A stretch of DNA of 64,000 nucleotides from Leadbetterella sp964423865 (GCA_964423865.1 CAYRGN010000001.1:173940-237939); one strand, 5' to 3'; shown: positions 8,671 through 17,393, counted from the first letter of the stretch. Notes: generated from the letters alone by a model not told the origin. Numbers and translations: made by a program.

Positions 8671-10932
8671 ATGAAAAAAATATTTTTCCTTATGTTATGC
8701 GCTACCGTGCAGGTAGCCGCCCAGGATTTTGTACAGTATGTTAGTCCCCTCGTGGGAACCCAGTCCAAACATTCCCTGTCTACCGGAAATACCTACCCGG
8801 CCATTGCGATGCCCTGGGGTATGAATTTCTGGATGCCCCAGACCGGTAAGATGGGGGATGGCTGGGCCTATACCTACGACGCCGATAAGATACGGGGTTT
8901 CAAACAAACCCACCAGCCCAGTCCCTGGATCAACGACTACGGCCAGTTCAGCCTCATGCCGGTTACCGGAAAGCCCGAATTCGACCAGGACAAACGGGCC
9001 AGCTGGTTTTCGCATAAAACAGAGAAGGTTCATCCTTACTATTATTCCGTTTACCTGGCAGACCACGACGTAGTGACGGAAATGGCCCCTACGGAAAGGG
9101 CCGTTATCTTCCGCTTTACTTTCCCGGAAAATAAGAACTCGTATGTCATTACCGATGCCTTCGATAAGGGTTCGTACGTGAAAATCATTCCCGAAGAAAA
9201 CAAAATCATAGGCTATACCACCAAAAACAGCGGCGGCGTGCCGGAGAATTTTAAAAATTATTTTGTCATTACATTTGACAAACCCTTTACCTATACTGCC
9301 ACCGTGGCCGATAGTGTCTTAACCGAAAAAAGGAACGAGACTCAGGCCCACCATGCGTACGCCGTGATCGGCTTTTCTACCCGGAAAGGGGAACATGTAC
9401 ACGCCCGGGTGGCTTCCTCTTTTATCAGTTATGCACAGGCAGAACTCAACCTGAAAGAACTGGGGAATGATACTTTCGATCAGGTGAAAGCCAAAGGAAA
9501 GGCGCGCTGGAATGAGATACTGGGGAGAATACAGGTAAAAGACGAAAACATAGACAACCTGCGTACTTTCTATTCCTGCCTGTACCGTTCGGTCTTATTC
9601 CCCCGGAGTTTTTACGAGATCAACGCCCGGGGCGAAACCGTGCATTACAGTCCGTATAACGGGGAGGTGCTGCCCGGCTATATGTTTACCGATACAGGCT
9701 TCTGGGATACCTTCCGTTCTCTCTTTCCTTTTTTGAACCTCATGTATCCTTCTATGAATGTGAAAATGCAGGAAGGACTGGCCAATGCCTATAAAGAAAG
9801 CGGATGGCTGCCGGAATGGGCCAGTCCGGGGCATCGCGACTGCATGGTGGGCAATAATTCCGCGGCCGTGGTGGCAGACGCTTACCTTAAAGGGCTTCGC
9901 GGTTACGATATCGAAACCCTGTGGGAAGCCGTGGTGCACGGAGCCAATAATGAACACCCCAAAATCAGCTCGACCGGCAGGAAAGGGGTGGCGTATTACA
10001 ACGAACTGGGGTATGTGCCTTACGACGTGAAAATCAATGAAAATGCGGCCAGAACCCTGGAGTATGCCTATAACGACTGGTCCATTTATAAGCTGGGGAA
10101 AGCCCTGGGCAAGCCCGAGGCAGAAATAGGCGTTTACGCGAAACGCGCCATGAACTACCGCAACCTGTACGATATGGAAACCGGATTGATGCGGGGGAAA
10201 AACAAAAACGGGCTGTTCCAGGCACCGTTTAATCCCTTGAAGTGGGGCGATGCTTTTACCGAAGGAAACAGCTGGCATTATACCTGGTCTGTATTCCATG
10301 ACCCGGCCGGATTGGTGGATCTCATGGGCGGGAAAGCCTCCTTTAACCGGATGCTGGACTCCGTATTTACCGTACCACCGCTCTTCGATGAAAGTTATTA
10401 CGGTTTTGTGATTCACGAAATCAGGGAAATGCAGATCATGAACATGGGCAACTACGCCCACGGCAACCAGCCCATACAGCACATGATTTACCTGTATAAT
10501 TATTCCGGCGAGCCCTGGAAGGCCCAGTACTGGTCTCGCGAAGTAATGGAAAAGCTCTATACGCCTTATCCGGACGGCTACTGCGGGGATGAAGATAACG
10601 GACAAACTTCGGCCTGGTACGTGTTTTCGGCCATGGGTTTTTACCCGGTTTGTCCGGGTACAGACCAGTATGTCATGGGTTCGCCACTCTTTAAAGACGT
10701 GACGCTTCACTTTGAAAACGGGAAAAAAATGCGGCTTTCGGCTCCGGCGAATTCCAAAGATAAACGGTATGTACAGTCGGTCAGGTTAAACAATGTCCAC
10801 CATACCGCCAATTACTTTACGCATCGGCAGCTTCAGAACGGAGGCACCATCACCTATGAAATGAGTGGTACACCGAACAAAAGTCGGGGAACAGGAGAGA
10901 AGGATTTTCCGTATTCGTTTTCACGGGAGTGA
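8671..10932 (+). CDS. GH92 family alpha-mannosidase-like glycosidase with Glu-to-Gln change
   Basis: This is an exported glycoside hydrolase family 92 enzyme of about 753 residues; the ATG at 8671 gives the signal peptide MKKIFFLMLCATVQVAAQ. Family features: VSPLVGTQS with the TYPAIAMPWGM stretch at the N-terminus, GFWDTFRSLFP in the middle, and near the C-terminus GYCGDEDNGQTSAWYVF, which holds the catalytic-base aspartates. GH92 enzymes are calcium-dependent inverting exo-alpha-mannosidases. The general acid normally sits in a GNE motif; here that motif reads GNQ, with glutamine at residue 600. That exchange is known from GH92 members acting on mannose-1-phospho-6-mannose, where a phosphate leaving group needs no acid. 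No other mannan gene is adjacent. Confidence 0.9.
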   Translation: MKKIFFLMLCATVQVAAQDFVQYVSPLVGTQSKHSLSTGNTYPAIAMPWGMNFWMPQTGKMGDGWAYTYDADKIRGFKQTHQPSPWINDYGQFSLMPVTGKPEFDQDKRASWFSHKTEKVHPYYYSVYLADHDVVTEMAPTERAVIFRFTFPENKNSYVITDAFDKGSYVKIIPEENKIIGYTTKNSGGVPENFKNYFVITFDKPFTYTATVADSVLTEKRNETQAHHAYAVIGFSTRKGEHVHARVASSFISYAQAELNLKELGNDTFDQVKAKGKARWNEILGRIQVKDENIDNLRTFYSCLYRSVLFPRSFYEINARGETVHYSPYNGEVLPGYMFTDTGFWDTFRSLFPFLNLMYPSMNVKMQEGLANAYKESGWLPEWASPGHRDCMVGNNSAAVVADAYLKGLRGYDIETLWEAVVHGANNEHPKISSTGRKGVAYYNELGYVPYDVKINENAARTLEYAYNDWSIYKLGKALGKPEAEIGVYAKRAMNYRNLYDMETGLMRGKNKNGLFQAPFNPLKWGDAFTEGNSWHYTWSVFHDPAGLVDLMGGKASFNRMLDSVFTVPPLFDESYYGFVIHEIREMQIMNMGNYAHGNQPIQHMIYLYNYSGEPWKAQYWSREVMEKLYTPYPDGYCGDEDNGQTSAWYVFSAMGFYPVCPGTDQYVMGSPLFKDVTLHFENGKKMRLSAPANSKDKRYVQSVRLNNVHHTANYFTHRQLQNGGTITYEMSGTPNKSRGTGEKDFPYSFSRE

Positions 10933-11028
10933 GTTTATATCGGCTGTCTGTTTTCTACCGGATACGGTTAAATGTGAGGCAGAAGTAGATCTAAAAGGAG
11001 CGTTTTTGGAGTAACGAATTCCTCACAG

Positions 11029-11054
11029 CTGATAGCTGATAGCTAATAGCTATT
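11029..11054. repeat. Short GCTGATA/GCTAATA repeat
   Basis: A run of seven-base units (AGCTGAT, AGCTGAT, AGCTAAT, AGCTATT) lies just before the mgtE promoter. Related runs of GCTATCA units lie near 24224 and 48657, so this is one of the dispersed simple repeats of the genome. Confidence 0.6.
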
Positions 11055-11057
11055 TCG

Positions 11058-11066
11058 TACCTTTGC
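11058..11066 (+). promoter_or_regulatory. -7 box of the mgtE promoter
   Basis: TACCTTTGC matches TAnnTTTGY exactly and is followed by only 15 bases before the mgtE start codon. No TTG is found 20 bases upstream, where the repeat run lies instead. Confidence 0.5.
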
Positions 11067-11081
11067 GAAAAACCCGGAAAA

Positions 11082-12440
11082 ATGGCAGCTTTCGAATTAA
11101 CCAAAGACTATTTGGCAGCCATAGAAGAGGCTGTAGAGACCAGGAACCTGGAATTCCTGACCCATGAATTGGAGGAGCATTTTCCTGCGGATATAGCCAC
11201 TATTTTATACGAGGTAAACGGAGAACAGGCCCATTTTTTACTTCAGCTGCTTGATACCGAAAAAGGGGCAGAAGTACTTTCCAATATCGAGAAAGAAGAT
11301 CTCAAGAAATTTATTAAGGAGCAGTTTACGGTAGAGGAAATAGCCACCTACGTGAACCTTTTTGATTCGGATGACGCGGTAGATTTGCTGAATCAGCTGT
11401 CTATAGAATTCCGGGAAAAGATCATCGCGCTTCTCGAAGACCGGGAGCAGGCTCGCTTTATCATTGACCTGATGCATTATCCCGAAGATGTGGCGGGCGG
11501 ACTCATGCAGAAAGAGTTGGTGAAAGTGCGCCTGGGCGAAACGGTTAGTGAGTGTATTGAGGAGATTCGCGACCAGGCGGAAAATGTAGATAAGGTATAT
11601 GCTGTATACGTGGTAGATGAACACCAGATTCTGAAGGGAATCGTTTCCCTGAAGCAGCTGGTACTGGCGCGGAGGAACACGAAAGTAGAGAATATTTTTG
11701 AAGAGGATATCGTGTATGTCGACACCACCAAAAGCGGGGATGAAGTGGCCCAGATCATGCAGAAATATGACCTGGAAGCCATTCCGGTGGTCAATGCCCT
11801 GGGCCGGCTTCTCGGGGTAATCATGATTGATGACGTGGTAGACTTTATCACCGATAAGGCGGAAGACGATATCCAGAAAATGGCCGGTATTACCGGGGAA
11901 GTAGAAGAGGACGATTCGGTTTGGAAGCTCGCCAAATCCCGTATTCCCTGGCTGGTTATCGGGGTTTTCGGGAGTTTAATGGCGGCTACGGTGATCGGGC
12001 GGTTTGACGAGATCCTGTCGCACATGGTGGCCCTGTCTATGTTTATTCCCCTGATGGGTTCTACGGGAGGTAATGTGGGTATTCAGACCAGTTCCCTGAT
12101 TGTGCAGTCGCTTTCTGAAAAATCAGGACTGGAAATCGGTATCTGGGAGCGGTTGTCTAAAGTAGGGAAAGTGGCCCTCATCAATGGATTGGTGGTTGGC
12201 GTAGTGGCCGGGTCCTATGTTTTTTTAACGGGGTATTCTAACCTGTTTTGGGTGGTATTTCTCTCTCTCCTGGCCGTGGTGATCCTGGCGTCACTCATGG
12301 GTACCCTTACCCCCCTTATCCTCGATAAGCTGGGCGTGAATCCGGCCATAGCTTCAGGGCCTTTCATTACCACGGCGAATGACCTGGTGGGCATAGGGAC
12401 CTATTTTTTAGTAGCCTATTATCTTTTGGATCTGGTATGA
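11082..12440 (+). CDS. mgtE: Magnesium transporter MgtE
   Basis: This is a magnesium channel of 452 residues, a normal length for MgtE. Order: an N-terminal helical superhelix domain of about 130 residues with acidic repeats (TRNLEFLTHELEEHFPADI), two CBS domains at about 140-260 (CBS2 holds EAIPVVNALGRLLGVIMIDDVVD), a plug helix, and a C-terminal membrane domain of five helices. The membrane part includes FIPLMGSTGGNVGIQTSSL, where the pore-lining glycines and asparagine are conserved, and ASGPFITTANDLVG. In characterised MgtE the cytoplasmic domains close the pore when magnesium is high. The stop overlaps the dtd start by four bases, so the two genes are coupled. Confidence 0.96.
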   Translation: MAAFELTKDYLAAIEEAVETRNLEFLTHELEEHFPADIATILYEVNGEQAHFLLQLLDTEKGAEVLSNIEKEDLKKFIKEQFTVEEIATYVNLFDSDDAVDLLNQLSIEFREKIIALLEDREQARFIIDLMHYPEDVAGGLMQKELVKVRLGETVSECIEEIRDQAENVDKVYAVYVVDEHQILKGIVSLKQLVLARRNTKVENIFEEDIVYVDTTKSGDEVAQIMQKYDLEAIPVVNALGRLLGVIMIDDVVDFITDKAEDDIQKMAGITGEVEEDDSVWKLAKSRIPWLVIGVFGSLMAATVIGRFDEILSHMVALSMFIPLMGSTGGNVGIQTSSLIVQSLSEKSGLEIGIWERLSKVGKVALINGLVVGVVAGSYVFLTGYSNLFWVVFLSLLAVVILASLMGTLTPLILDKLGVNPAIASGPFITTANDLVGIGTYFLVAYYLLDLV

Positions 12441-12889
12441 TAGCGGTATTGCAGCGGGTAAGCGCTTCTTCGGTGTGTGTGGAAGGGCAGGTAGTAGGAA
12501 AGATAGGAAAGGGATTTAATGTGTTACTGGGCATAGCGGATTCCGATACGGAGGAAGATTTGCAGTGGATCGCGAAGAAGATTCTCGGGATGCGTATTTT
12601 CGGGGACGAGGAAGGCAAGATGAACCTCGACCTGAAAGATATTGGAGGCGACATACTGCTGATTTCCCAGTTTACACTGCTGGCCAACTCCAGGAAGGGA
12701 AACCGTCCGTCGTTTATAGAAGCGGCGCGTCCCGAAAAGGCGATTCCCCTGTATGAACAAATGATTGGTGTATTGTCTGCCGGTTTGGGAAAACCGGTAG
12801 AAAAGGGGATATTCGGTGCGGATATGAAGGTGTCGATTGAAAACGATGGTCCCGTCACGGTCATTCTCGACAGTCGGCTGAAACGCTAG
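12437..12889 (+). CDS. dtd: D-aminoacyl-tRNA deacylase
   Basis: This is a chiral proofreading enzyme that removes D-amino acids, classically D-tyrosine, from mischarged tRNA. The 150-residue length is typical. Both signatures are present: ISQFTLLAN, whose SQFTL forms the active-site wall, and NDGPVTVILDS, whose Gly-Pro is the cis-proline selectivity filter. The N-terminus MIAVLQRVSASSV is characteristic and fixes the start, which overlaps the mgtE stop by four bases. No functional link to magnesium transport is implied beyond shared transcription. Confidence 0.96.
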   Translation: MIAVLQRVSASSVCVEGQVVGKIGKGFNVLLGIADSDTEEDLQWIAKKILGMRIFGDEEGKMNLDLKDIGGDILLISQFTLLANSRKGNRPSFIEAARPEKAIPLYEQMIGVLSAGLGKPVEKGIFGADMKVSIENDGPVTVILDSRLKR

Positions 12890-12903
12890 GCCTGAGGGCA
12901 ACT

Positions 12904-12935
12904 AAAAAAGGTTGAGTATATCAGAATACCCAACC
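12904..12935 (-). terminator. Intrinsic terminator of rpmB
   Basis: Read on the minus strand, GGTTG and CAACC arms (12931-12935 and 12910-12914) flank an inner GTAT/ATAC stem, and a run of six T follows. It lies 25 bases beyond the rpmB stop. On the plus strand there is no T run, so it does not clearly serve dtd. Confidence 0.65.
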
Positions 12936-12960
12936 CCAAAAAACAAACAACAAAAAAACC

Positions 12961-13200
12961 TTACAGGGAAAGAGTTCCTCTCTGGGCTGCTTTAAGGATG
13001 GTTTTTTCCAGACCATTTTTATTGATGGTACGGATCACGCTGGTAGCTACTTTCAATTCGACCCATACTCCTTCAGACTCCAGGAAAAATTTCTTGGTTT
13101 TAAGGTTAGGGTAAAACTTACGTTTCACTTTATTGTTAGCGTGAGAAACATGATTACCGGTCCTTGTTCTCTTACCGCTTATCTGACATACCTTAGACAT
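12961..13200 (-). CDS. rpmB: 50S ribosomal protein L28
   Basis: This is a structural protein of the large ribosomal subunit, 79 residues, basic. The N-terminus MSKVCQISGKRTRTGNHVSHANNKVKRKF is shortened here to its hallmarks: the CQISGKR start, the SHANNKVKR motif and the KFYPNL strand, which together are diagnostic for L28. The zinc-ligand cysteines of some L28 proteins are not complete; only one cysteine is seen. It stands alone, without rpmG next to it, and has its own terminator. Confidence 0.96.
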   Translation of the reverse strand: MSKVCQISGKRTRTGNHVSHANNKVKRKFYPNLKTKKFFLESEGVWVELKVATSVIRTINKNGLEKTILKAAQRGTLSL

Positions 13201-13363
13201 AACGCTATTAATTAAGTTCTATTTCAATCCATTTCGGGCTGCAAATATCCGAACTTTTTTCTAAAAAACCAACCGGCTACACATTAAATCTTAAAATTGT
13301 ATAGCCGGAGCAAAAAAGTAAGGAATAAATGCGTGGCCCATAGGGTTATACTTTCAAATTTCT

Positions 13364-13372
13364 TATTTTTGT
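13364..13372 (+). promoter_or_regulatory. -7 box of the osmC-type gene
   Basis: TATTTTTGT fits TAnnTTTGY and ends 20 bases before the start codon. No TTG was found at the proper distance. Confidence 0.45.
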
Positions 13373-13392
13373 TTATCATAAATACTTAAAGC

Positions 13393-13803
13393 ATGAAAAG
13401 AAAAGCAAATGCCGTATGGAACGGTACAATAAAAGAAGGAAGCGGTCATCTGACTACGGCGAGTGCCGTATTAAACAATACCCAATACTCTTTTAACAGC
13501 CGTTTCGCAGACGGTATCGGAACCAATCCGGAAGAGTTGCTTGCGGCGGCGCACGCGGGCTGTTTTGCCATGAAATTATCGTTGGATCTGACAGAGGCCG
13601 GATTTAAACCCGAGACCCTGGAGGTAGAATCTACCATTACGCTGGAAGATGCCAAAGTATCTTTGTCGCATTTGTCTTTAAAGGCTACCATTCCGGGTAT
13701 TGGCGATGGAGATTTCCAGGAAATAGCCCGTAAGGCAAAAGATACGTGTCCGATCAGTGTAGCGTTCAGTTTTCCGATAGAGCTGGAGGCGGTATTGCTG
13801 TGA
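13393..13803 (+). CDS. OsmC/Ohr family peroxiredoxin
   Basis: This is a 136-residue protein of the OsmC/Ohr fold, which reduces organic hydroperoxides with two conserved cysteines in a dimer. Both are visible: one in AAAHAGCFAMKLSLDL on the central helix, one in DTCPISVAFSF near the C-terminus. The TNPEELLAAAHAGC stretch is typical for the OsmC branch, as in the YhfA/OsmC-like group. The gene is monocistronic between rpmB, which is divergent, and a tandem repeat that begins 12 bases after its stop. A role in oxidative stress defence follows from the family only. Confidence 0.93.
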   Translation: MKRKANAVWNGTIKEGSGHLTTASAVLNNTQYSFNSRFADGIGTNPEELLAAAHAGCFAMKLSLDLTEAGFKPETLEVESTITLEDAKVSLSHLSLKATIPGIGDGDFQEIARKAKDTCPISVAFSFPIELEAVLL

Positions 13804-13814
13804 AATGGTAATAT

Positions 13815-13937
13815 GCGTGGTTCTCGACTACGCTCGAACAGACAGGAGAGACTGCCGCTTGTCACATTGAGCGTGGTTCTCGACTACGCTCGAACAGACA
13901 GGAGAGACTGCCGCTTGTCACATCGAGCGTAGTCGAG
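13815..13937. repeat. 56-bp tandem repeat, two copies plus a partial inverted end
   Basis: Two copies of a 56-base unit start at 13815 and 13871 and differ by about one base. Each holds TTCTCGACTACGCTCGAA and ends CACAT(T/C)GA. A third element then gives the complement, GAGCGTAGTCGAGA, making an inverted repeat with the unit. The same core appears inverted near 50180. It looks like a non-coding dispersed intergenic repeat and occupies the convergent gap between two 3' ends. Confidence 0.8.
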
Positions 13938-13994
13938 ATGCAGGGCCGTCTATACCCTTAAAATCAGCAAAAAACTGTATAATCTGCGTTACGT

Positions 13995-15404
13995 TTACCT
14001 GAGCTTTAGTTGCTTCTTCACCGGCAGTCGTTTCAGCGAGATATCAAACCGCGGTCTGCATTTCAGCAGGATCTGGAAGTCGGTTTCATTGACAAGACAG
14101 GAAATGTCTTCTATGACGATCTCGTCAAAGTTCAGGTGAAATTTATCGCCTGAACGTCCTTGGTTAATGGTATTATTCAGGTAATCCGGGAGGTGGTCGA
14201 TATACGCTCCCACATCCAGGATTACCTTTTCGCTGACATAGGCCAGCAGGTGATCTTTCAGGTTCTTATCCAGGAGATTGACCAGGAGGTGGTCGCTATC
14301 CAGGCTATAGTCCAGATCCCGGATCATGAAAAGTTGCTTTTCGGGTATATAGACGGGCTGTCCTACAATGGTGATGATGCCCTCGGCAGAGCCCTCCACG
14401 GCAAGTTCCAGGACAATTTTCTCCGCCGATCCCCTGATTTTAATATCCCGGATGGCCAGTTGAAGGCCTCCTTTTTCAAATTTATACGGACGAAGAATAC
14501 CGGCCAGCTCACGGTTGAGATGAGAGAGCGGAATGCTGCTCATCACTTCAAGGCGGTTGGAGTCGGGAAGAAAGGCGCCCATAGACTGGAAAGGAGGGAG
14601 GGGGCGTACCTTGGTTAGCGAAAGAGAATCCATATCCACCAGTGCGCGGTTCCTGACGGCCATTTTAAAAAGAAACCCCTGCGGTGTCACCTGTATACTC
14701 CCGGCTATGGCCTGAGGATCAATTTTGAAGTACAGGAGAGCGCTGTCTTTCTGCACAATGGGCATGGGTTTTTGTAGATTCGTCCAGGTTTTAGTCAGTC
14801 CTCTTTTTAGGTTAACCCTTTCCTCCAGGGCTTTGTCCAGGGCTTCCGTGAGGGTGGCCAGCTCTCTTCTCAGGATATGGTCCAGGATAAATTTGATACC
14901 GACTTCCGTACTGCCAATCTGTAGGCGGGGTTTATTGACCCACAGGTGATTTTTCAGGGTAGAGGTAGAAATAATGTTCCAGTTGCGGTCAAGATCAGGT
15001 TTGATATTCAAATAGAGATCGAGGTCTCCGGTCACCCGGCGCTCGGTAATTTTACCTGATTTTCTTTCTTTGTCGGCAATTACTTCAATTTGAAGGGGAA
15101 AAGTAATATCGACCGAATCGCCTACCGTTTTGAGGCGGATTTTCTTGGGTTTGGTGATAATCAGGCGTACGCTGTCCTTGTTTCGCTCCCTGGGAATATC
15201 TTTGTCCACAATCACCCGTGCAAATTTCCGGTTCAGCCAGTCTTCCAGGTCGGCAGAAGGGTAGGAGACCGTAAAGTAGAGCGTATTATACCCGGCTTGC
15301 AGGGAGTCTGTCAGGGGAGGCGCTTCGGCAATTTCTTTTTTTTCTTCTGTACAGCTAAGAACGGAAATACTGAGAAGAAAGAACAACAGAAGTGCGATTT
15401 TCAT
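13995..15404 (-). CDS. DUF4403 family lipoprotein
   Basis: This is a 469-residue exported protein of the DUF4403 type, common in Bacteroidota. The N-terminus is a lipoprotein signal (LLLFFLLSISVLSC), with the cysteine as the probable lipidated residue. The body shows two repeated beta-rich halves, with recurrent patterns such as LYFTVSYPSADLEDWLNRKF and LRLDLK-like strands, and RGLTKTWTNLQKPMPI at the junction. These resemble tandem lipid-binding, BPI/TULIP-like folds, which is an inference from pattern. Its function is unknown. It is monocistronic, and its 3' end faces the osmC-type gene across the tandem repeat. Confidence 0.85.
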   Translation of the reverse strand: MKIALLLFFLLSISVLSCTEEKKEIAEAPPLTDSLQAGYNTLYFTVSYPSADLEDWLNRKFARVIVDKDIPRERNKDSVRLIITKPKKIRLKTVGDSVDITFPLQIEVIADKERKSGKITERRVTGDLDLYLNIKPDLDRNWNIISTSTLKNHLWVNKPRLQIGSTEVGIKFILDHILRRELATLTEALDKALEERVNLKRGLTKTWTNLQKPMPIVQKDSALLYFKIDPQAIAGSIQVTPQGFLFKMAVRNRALVDMDSLSLTKVRPLPPFQSMGAFLPDSNRLEVMSSIPLSHLNRELAGILRPYKFEKGGLQLAIRDIKIRGSAEKIVLELAVEGSAEGIITIVGQPVYIPEKQLFMIRDLDYSLDSDHLLVNLLDKNLKDHLLAYVSEKVILDVGAYIDHLPDYLNNTINQGRSGDKFHLNFDEIVIEDISCLVNETDFQILLKCRPRFDISLKRLPVKKQLKLR

Positions 15405-15623
15405 GAGTTCCGGAAGTTAGGATGAGCAAATTAGGGAAAATCCGGAATTATACGGCAAGAAGGGGATGGAAATATGGAAAGGGCTTACAAATAAGTACTG
15501 GTTTTGGTACAAAGTAAAGGCAGGCTTATTAAAACGGGATTTAATTGAGATTAAAAGAAAATTAAATCGTCGGAAGGGGGGCGAGAGGTGGATTTGGAAG
15601 TTGTGGAGACCCACAGAGAGCGT

Positions 15624-15929
15624 TTAAAGCTCTCTGTAGGCCATAATGCCGCCGGTTACATTGTGTACTTTGTCAAAGCCTTCTGAAAGCAGAAATTGCT
15701 TGGCCCGGGCGCTTCTGGCGCCGCTCCGGCAGTGAATATAAAGGTCTTGTCCTTTTAAAGATTCCAGCTGATCCAGGCTGTCGGGGAGGTCGCCCAGAGG
15801 AATCAGGGTTCCGCCCAGATTGTCTTCTTCGTACTCGTCCGGGTTTCTGACGTCGATCAGATGGATGGCTTCGTTCCCTTCCAGGAGGGCTTTGAGTTCA
15901 GCTGCGGTAATATCAAAATTACTTTCCAT
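15624..15929 (-). CDS. Rhodanese-like domain protein
   Basis: This is a single-domain rhodanese of 101 residues with no signal peptide, so it is cytoplasmic. The fold begins with ELKALLEG...IHLIDVRNPDEYEEDNLGG and has the active-site loop IHCRSGARSARAKQ, in which the cysteine carries a persulfide. Such stand-alone domains transfer sulfane sulfur; the acceptor is not predictable. It begins 19 bases after the stop of the PASTA protein gene on the same strand, so the two are probably one transcript. Confidence 0.93.
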   Translation of the reverse strand: MESNFDITAAELKALLEGNEAIHLIDVRNPDEYEEDNLGGTLIPLGDLPDSLDQLESLKGQDLYIHCRSGARSARAKQFLLSEGFDKVHNVTGGIMAYREL

Positions 15930-15948
15930 TTTATGTATTGATTAGATG

Positions 15949-16725
15949 TTATTCTTCAATGAAGCCACCGCCCGCGGATACCCAAAGGTCTACCGGTGCG
16001 CCTATCCGTATTTTGTTTTCCGACCCGGCCGCGGGGCGTTGCCGGATCACCGAGCCTGCCGGAGCCGAAGAAGCTTCCAGAATAACATGGCCTACCGTGA
16101 GCCCCAGGCCGCTCAACAAAATGTCGGCCTCGTCTTGCTCCATGCCTACCACGTGCGGTACATCTATTTTCTGGTCGGCATAACCGTCGCCCACCACAAA
16201 AATGATTTTGGAGCCCTTCGGAATCTCATCGCCGGGTTCCAACTCCCGGTTGCCCAGTTTCACTTTCAGAATTGTATTTTCTTCGAGCGCGGGTACTTTT
16301 TCCTCTCCTCCAAACTGTAATCCCGAACTCAGCAGCTGGTTCTGGGCGCTCAGAGAAGACCTCCCGATAATATTAGGAAGTTTCACAAGCGGCGCCGATA
16401 CCGCAGCTACCGTTAGAAATATTTTCCGGCTCGATTTCACATAGGCGCCCGACTTGGGGTAATTGCTAAGTACGCTGAGCGGGGGCAGGCCGGCTACGAA
16501 CTGGGAATCGGAAACCTCGAAATCCAGATCCGCATTTTTCAGGGCTTTCTTCGCCTCGTCCAGGCTCAGTCCTTTAAGCTCCGGCACGGGAATGGCCTCT
16601 CCGTGGTTTGTGGTCCAGGGGAGGTACACAAAGAAAAATCCAAAAAATAAGATCAGGATAGCGCTCAGGATGATTCCCAAGTGAATAAGAACATCAGTTT
16701 TCGTGTTGGTACTGAATTTGGCCAT
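15949..16725 (-). CDS. PASTA domain membrane protein
   Basis: This is a 258-residue protein with one N-terminal transmembrane helix (about 13-35, LGIILSAILILFFGFFFVYLP) and three PASTA domains outside the cytoplasm. Each domain has the usual pattern: VPELKGLSLDEAKKALKNA, then LPNIIGRSSLSAQNQLLSSG, then VPHVVGMEQDEADILLSGL. PASTA domains bind uncrosslinked peptidoglycan or lipid II in kinases and PBPs. Here no kinase or transpeptidase domain is attached, which is the standard form in Bacteroidota. The role is probably envelope-related. It is transcribed ahead of the rhodanese gene. Confidence 0.93.
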   Translation of the reverse strand: MAKFSTNTKTDVLIHLGIILSAILILFFGFFFVYLPWTTNHGEAIPVPELKGLSLDEAKKALKNADLDFEVSDSQFVAGLPPLSVLSNYPKSGAYVKSSRKIFLTVAAVSAPLVKLPNIIGRSSLSAQNQLLSSGLQFGGEEKVPALEENTILKVKLGNRELEPGDEIPKGSKIIFVVGDGYADQKIDVPHVVGMEQDEADILLSGLGLTVGHVILEASSAPAGSVIRQRPAAGSENKIRIGAPVDLWVSAGGGFIEE

Positions 16726-16787
16726 GCTTTAGCATCAGGAGTTATACGTCTGCAAATTACTTGGATATTAACGAAAATGCAATTTTT

Positions 16788-17378
16788 TTATTGAAAGGGT
16801 TGCAGCAGGCGCGCCACATATTTGCCGATGATATCAAACTCCAGGTTCACCGTGTCGCCGGTCTGCAGGTGGCGGATTCCCGTGTTTTCCCAGGTGTAAG
16901 GAATAATGGCCACGCTGAATTTCCCGGGAGAAGAATGGAATACGGTCAGACTGATGCCGTTCACGCAAATGGATCCCTTTTCCACGGTGACATTGCCTGT
17001 AGACGGGTCGTACTCAAAATCCAGCTGCCAGCTGCCGTCCCGGTTTTCAATGGCCGTACAGGTGGCCGTCTGGTCTACATGGCCTTGTACAACGTGGCCG
17101 TCAAACCGGCCGTCGCTCCTTAGGCAACGTTCCAGGTTAACCCGGTCGCCCGGCTTCAGCCCGCCCAGGTTGGTCTTGGAAAGGGTTTCTTCTATGGCCG
17201 TCACGCGGTACGTATCCCCCTCAATTTCCTCCACCGTAAGGCAAACACCGTTGTGGCTGACGCTCTGGTCTACTTTCAATTCGGGGGTTACTGAACTTTT
17301 CAGATAAAAAGTAAGGCTGCTTCCTGACGGGCGGATGGCCGTAACTTCGGCCGTAGTTTCCACTATTCCTGTAAACAT
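16788..17378 (-). CDS. ribE: Riboflavin synthase alpha chain
   Basis: This enzyme makes riboflavin by dismutation of two 6,7-dimethyl-8-ribityllumazine molecules. The 196-residue protein has two tandem lumazine-binding barrels. The first begins MFTGIVETTAEV and the second GHVVQGHVDQTATC, each with a conserved SxNGxxLT-type strand: VSHNGVCLTVEE, then CVNGISLTVF. The start is fixed by the invariant MFTGIVE. The gene is divergent from the DUF1684 gene with only 15 bases between starts, so promoters overlap the coding ends. Confidence 0.97.
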   Translation of the reverse strand: MFTGIVETTAEVTAIRPSGSSLTFYLKSSVTPELKVDQSVSHNGVCLTVEEIEGDTYRVTAIEETLSKTNLGGLKPGDRVNLERCLRSDGRFDGHVVQGHVDQTATCTAIENRDGSWQLDFEYDPSTGNVTVEKGSICVNGISLTVFHSSPGKFSVAIIPYTWENTGIRHLQTGDTVNLEFDIIGKYVARLLQPFQ

Positions 17379-17380
17379 GG

Positions 17381-17389
17381 TATCTTTGT
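17381..17389 (+). promoter_or_regulatory. -7 box for the DUF1684 gene
   Basis: TATCTTTGT is an exact TAnnTTTGY match four bases before the ATG at 17394. If it is used, the mRNA would have almost no leader, or translation starts at the next in-frame ATG at 17415. Confidence 0.45.
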
Positions 17390-17393
17390 AGAA

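Noticed and set aside
9595..10710. 371-codon open frame antisense to the GH92 gene
   Set aside because: It lies wholly inside a well-supported gene, has no signal or domain, and its composition is that expected from the opposite strand of a codon-biased gene.
12904..12935. Terminator for mgtE-dtd on the plus strand
   Set aside because: The T run exists only on the minus strand, which fits rpmB instead.
13815..13937. Possible insertion-sequence ends
   Set aside because: There is no transposase frame between or beside the units, and the repeat is direct rather than terminal.
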